The notes beneath the pieces are model-generated. The model was not told where the DNA came from. It did not search any database and saw only the letters and a program-made list of their open reading frames with translations. From Flammeovirgaceae bacterium (GTDB lineage Bacteria; Bacteroidota; Bacteroidia; Cytophagales; MED-G16): a stretch of DNA of 8,713 nt. Below, piece by piece: positions 7,838-8,713 of this stretch. Each line of letters opens with the position of its first letter. Positions within the stretch are counted from its first letter, which is position 1. The stretch spans positions 2,732-11,444 of the forward strand of contig NZUF01000012.1 of NCBI GenBank assembly GCA_002696995.1, read 5' to 3'. A program made the position numbers and the translations under genes.

Positions 7838-8478
7838 CCTGTAAGAGATTTTTCAAGTGATTTACTATCTGTTACATGGTAAGAATTCATACCTAATTTT
7901 TTACATTCAGTTAAATTTTCTATCATGTCATCAAAAAATACTATTTCATCTGGTTTAAATCCAGAGGAGTCAATAACCTTCTGATATATGATTTTATCAG
8001 GCTTTCTACATCGCATCTCATATGAATAAAATACTCTATCAAAAATATCCATGAAACTTTTCTTATATATTTTCTTGACTAAAGAATCAAAATAAACTCT
8101 ATGAATATTATTAGTATTACTTAATATCATAATCGAATACTTTTTTCTTAGAATTAATATTTGATCAAGCAATGTCTTATTTATTTTAACAATTACTAGA
8201 TTCCAGATGTTATCTATCTCTTCATCAGATACATCTATTTTTCCAATTTGTCTAATACCATATCTAAATTCAGAATCATTTATAAAACCTTGCTCATAAT
8301 CAAAGAATAAACTGGTAAGATCTGAGGAAACTTTTTCGTTTCTGTAGTCCAAACCTTTAAAATTATGACCATGACTATTTGATATTTCTTTAAATTTATT
8401 CTCAGTTATTGAAGGGTCGATATCTACTATAACACCTCCAAGATCAAATAATAACATTTTATAATTACCGTCTATCAT
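7822..8478 (-). CDS. HAD-family hydrolase, YihX-like sugar-phosphate phosphatase
   Basis: This is a predicted cytoplasmic phosphatase of the haloacid dehalogenase superfamily, subfamily IA, 218 residues from the ATG at 8478. In that numbering, motif I is LFDLGGVIVDID with nucleophile D12. The helical cap spans about 20-100. Motif II is ILSNTN (S120), motif III is RKPD (K159), and motif IV is VFFDD (D183, D184). The layout, with LSNTNxxH and RKPDxxIYQxV, closely resembles E. coli YihX, an alpha-glucose-1-phosphate phosphatase; the substrate here is unproven. The usual second Asp of motif I is glycine, as in YihX. An upstream TTG (8481) is less likely as a start. An ATG at 8457 would begin MLLFDLGG, matching the YihX N-terminus, and is a real alternative. 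The gene converges on the secreted-protein gene with a 15-base overlap. It has no functional link to its neighbours that I can see. Confidence 0.9.
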   Translation of the reverse strand: MIDGNYKMLLFDLGGVIVDIDPSITENKFKEISNSHGHNFKGLDYRNEKVSSDLTSLFFDYEQGFINDSEFRYGIRQIGKIDVSDEEIDNIWNLVIVKINKTLLDQILILRKKYSIMILSNTNNIHRVYFDSLVKKIYKKSFMDIFDRVFYSYEMRCRKPDKIIYQKVIDSSGFKPDEIVFFDDMIENLTECKKLGMNSYHVTDSKSLEKSLTGLINN

Positions 8479-8486
8479 CAAATATA
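8479..8486 (-). promoter_or_regulatory. Possible -7 promoter box of the HAD gene
   Basis: Read on the minus strand this is TATATTTG, an exact match to the Bacteroidota -7 consensus TAnnTTTG. It directly abuts the ATG at 8478, so transcription starting a few bases downstream would leave that ATG off the transcript and favour the ATG at 8457. No good -33 TTTG lies at the usual distance, and such octamers arise often by chance in AT-rich DNA. Confidence 0.3.
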
Positions 8487-8503
8487 TTTTTTAAATACTT
8501 TTC

Positions 8504-8524
8504 AGTTAACATTAATCATTAACT
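8504..8524. repeat. Short inverted repeat AGTTAA / TTAACT
   Basis: Two 6-base perfectly complementary arms (8504-8509 and 8519-8524) flank a 9-base A/T-rich spacer in the gap between the HAD gene start and the tRNA. It could be an operator-like site for either gene, but arms this short are expected by chance in such AT-rich sequence. Confidence 0.3.
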
Positions 8525-8537
8525 AAAACTAATTATT

Positions 8538-8568
8538 TTTGTCAACTTTTAAATTTTTAGACTAAAAG
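8538..8568 (+). promoter_or_regulatory. Possible tRNA promoter
   Basis: TTTG at 8538-8541, within TTGTCA (8539-8544), is followed 18 bases later by TAAAAG (8563-8568). This would place the transcript start near 8575 and leave a leader of about nine bases before the tRNA. The -33-type element is reasonable but the downstream box is a weak match to either TAnnTTTG or a sigma-70 -10. The rest of the 105-base gap between the HAD gene and the tRNA shows no further gene. Confidence 0.3.
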
Positions 8569-8583
8569 TCTTCTAATTTGAAG

Positions 8584-8657
8584 GGGCCCATAGCTCAGTT
8601 GGTTAGAGCGCCCGGCTCATAACCGGTAGGTCCCAGGTTCAAGCCCTGGTGGGCCCA
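8584..8657 (+). tRNA. tRNA with anticodon CAU (elongator Met, or Ile2 if lysidine-modified)
   Basis: A complete cloverleaf of 74 bases. The acceptor stem GGGCCCA pairs fully with TGGGCCC (8650-8656), with discriminator A8657. The D stem is GCTC/GAGC, and the anticodon stem CCCGG/CCGGT closes the loop CTCATAA with anticodon CAT at 8618-8620. The variable region is AGGTC, and the T stem CCAGG/CCTGG encloses the loop TTCAAGC. The first anticodon-stem pair is a C-U mismatch. The fully paired G1-C72 end excludes an initiator tRNA of the usual bacterial type, which has an unpaired first position. The 3' CCA is not encoded (ACAA follows), so CCA must be added by nucleotidyltransferase. CAU can mean elongator methionine or, after TilS modification, the AUA-reading isoleucine tRNA; the acceptor pairs leave the second open. 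Confidence 0.95.
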
Positions 8658-8667
8658 CAAAGAAAGA

Positions 8668-8708
8668 AACCCTAACTCATTGTTATCAATTTGTTAGGGT
8701 TCTTTTTT
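8668..8708 (+). terminator. Rho-independent terminator after the CAU tRNA
   Basis: AACCCTAAC (8668-8676) pairs perfectly with GTTAGGGTT (8693-8701) to give a 9-bp stem. The intervening 16 bases contain a further ATTG-TTAT-CAAT mini-stem, extending the hairpin after a small internal loop. A run of six T (8703-8708) follows after one C. It lies 10 bases beyond the tRNA end, so the tRNA appears to be a single-gene transcript. Confidence 0.9.
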
Positions 8709-8713
8709 ATATT

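Noticed and set aside
8479..8481. TTG as start of the HAD gene
   Set aside because: An ATG follows immediately at 8478 and another lies at 8457, so there is no reason to prefer a rare start codon.
8559..8571. AGACT-AAA-AGTCT inverted repeat before the tRNA
   Set aside because: Five-base arms overlapping a candidate promoter box in AT-rich DNA are too short to support a regulatory or terminator call.
1..8713. Mobile element, prophage, CRISPR or defence system
   Set aside because: Every gene has a housekeeping or envelope role. There are no transposase motifs, spaced repeats or target-site duplications, and no tRNA-proximal integrase within the window.

Overview
The window is very AT-rich and tightly packed. 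It most likely comes from a Bacteroidota genome, probably a marine or otherwise streamlined member of the Flavobacteriia. Evidence for this: a secreted protein with a type IX secretion (T9SS) type A sorting tail and a signal peptide ending in FG|Q; a DnaG whose zinc ribbon has decayed in the way I recall from flavobacteria; an Mrp ATPase without its C-terminal CxxC; no Shine-Dalgarno-like sequence before any start; and a tRNA without an encoded CCA. The species cannot be named from the sequence.

Layout. Positions 1-2890 (minus strand) hold dnaG (primase) followed by ribBA (riboflavin biosynthesis). They overlap through ATGA, and ribBA runs off the left edge. A 71-base AT-rich gap (2891-2961) separates this pair from a divergent five-gene plus-strand operon (2962-7836): mrp (Fe-S carrier ATPase), a stand-alone NifU C-terminal (Nfu-type) protein, ddl (D-Ala-D-Ala ligase), a single-pass membrane protein with three PASTA domains, and a T9SS-secreted protein. 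Gaps inside the operon are 15, 10 and 1 bases, then a 17-base overlap, so co-transcription is likely. A minus-strand HAD-family phosphatase of the YihX type (7822-8478) converges on the operon, and the two stop codons lie inside one 17-base perfect palindrome. After a 105-base spacer comes a plus-strand tRNA with anticodon CAU (8584-8657) and a convincing intrinsic terminator (8668-8708).

How the genes fit together. mrp and the Nfu protein form an Fe-S cluster delivery pair. ddl makes the D-Ala-D-Ala end of peptidoglycan precursors, and the PASTA protein is placed to contact peptidoglycan or its synthesis machinery from the periplasmic side. The last gene sends a protein through the outer membrane. 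dnaG and ribBA are unrelated housekeeping functions that share a transcript. No mobile element, CRISPR array, phage gene or defence cassette is visible, and I see no evidence for a wholly new system. The items most worth checking are the degenerate DnaG zinc ribbon, the Met-versus-Ile2 identity of the CAU tRNA, the kinase-free PASTA protein beside ddl, and the palindromic double stop.
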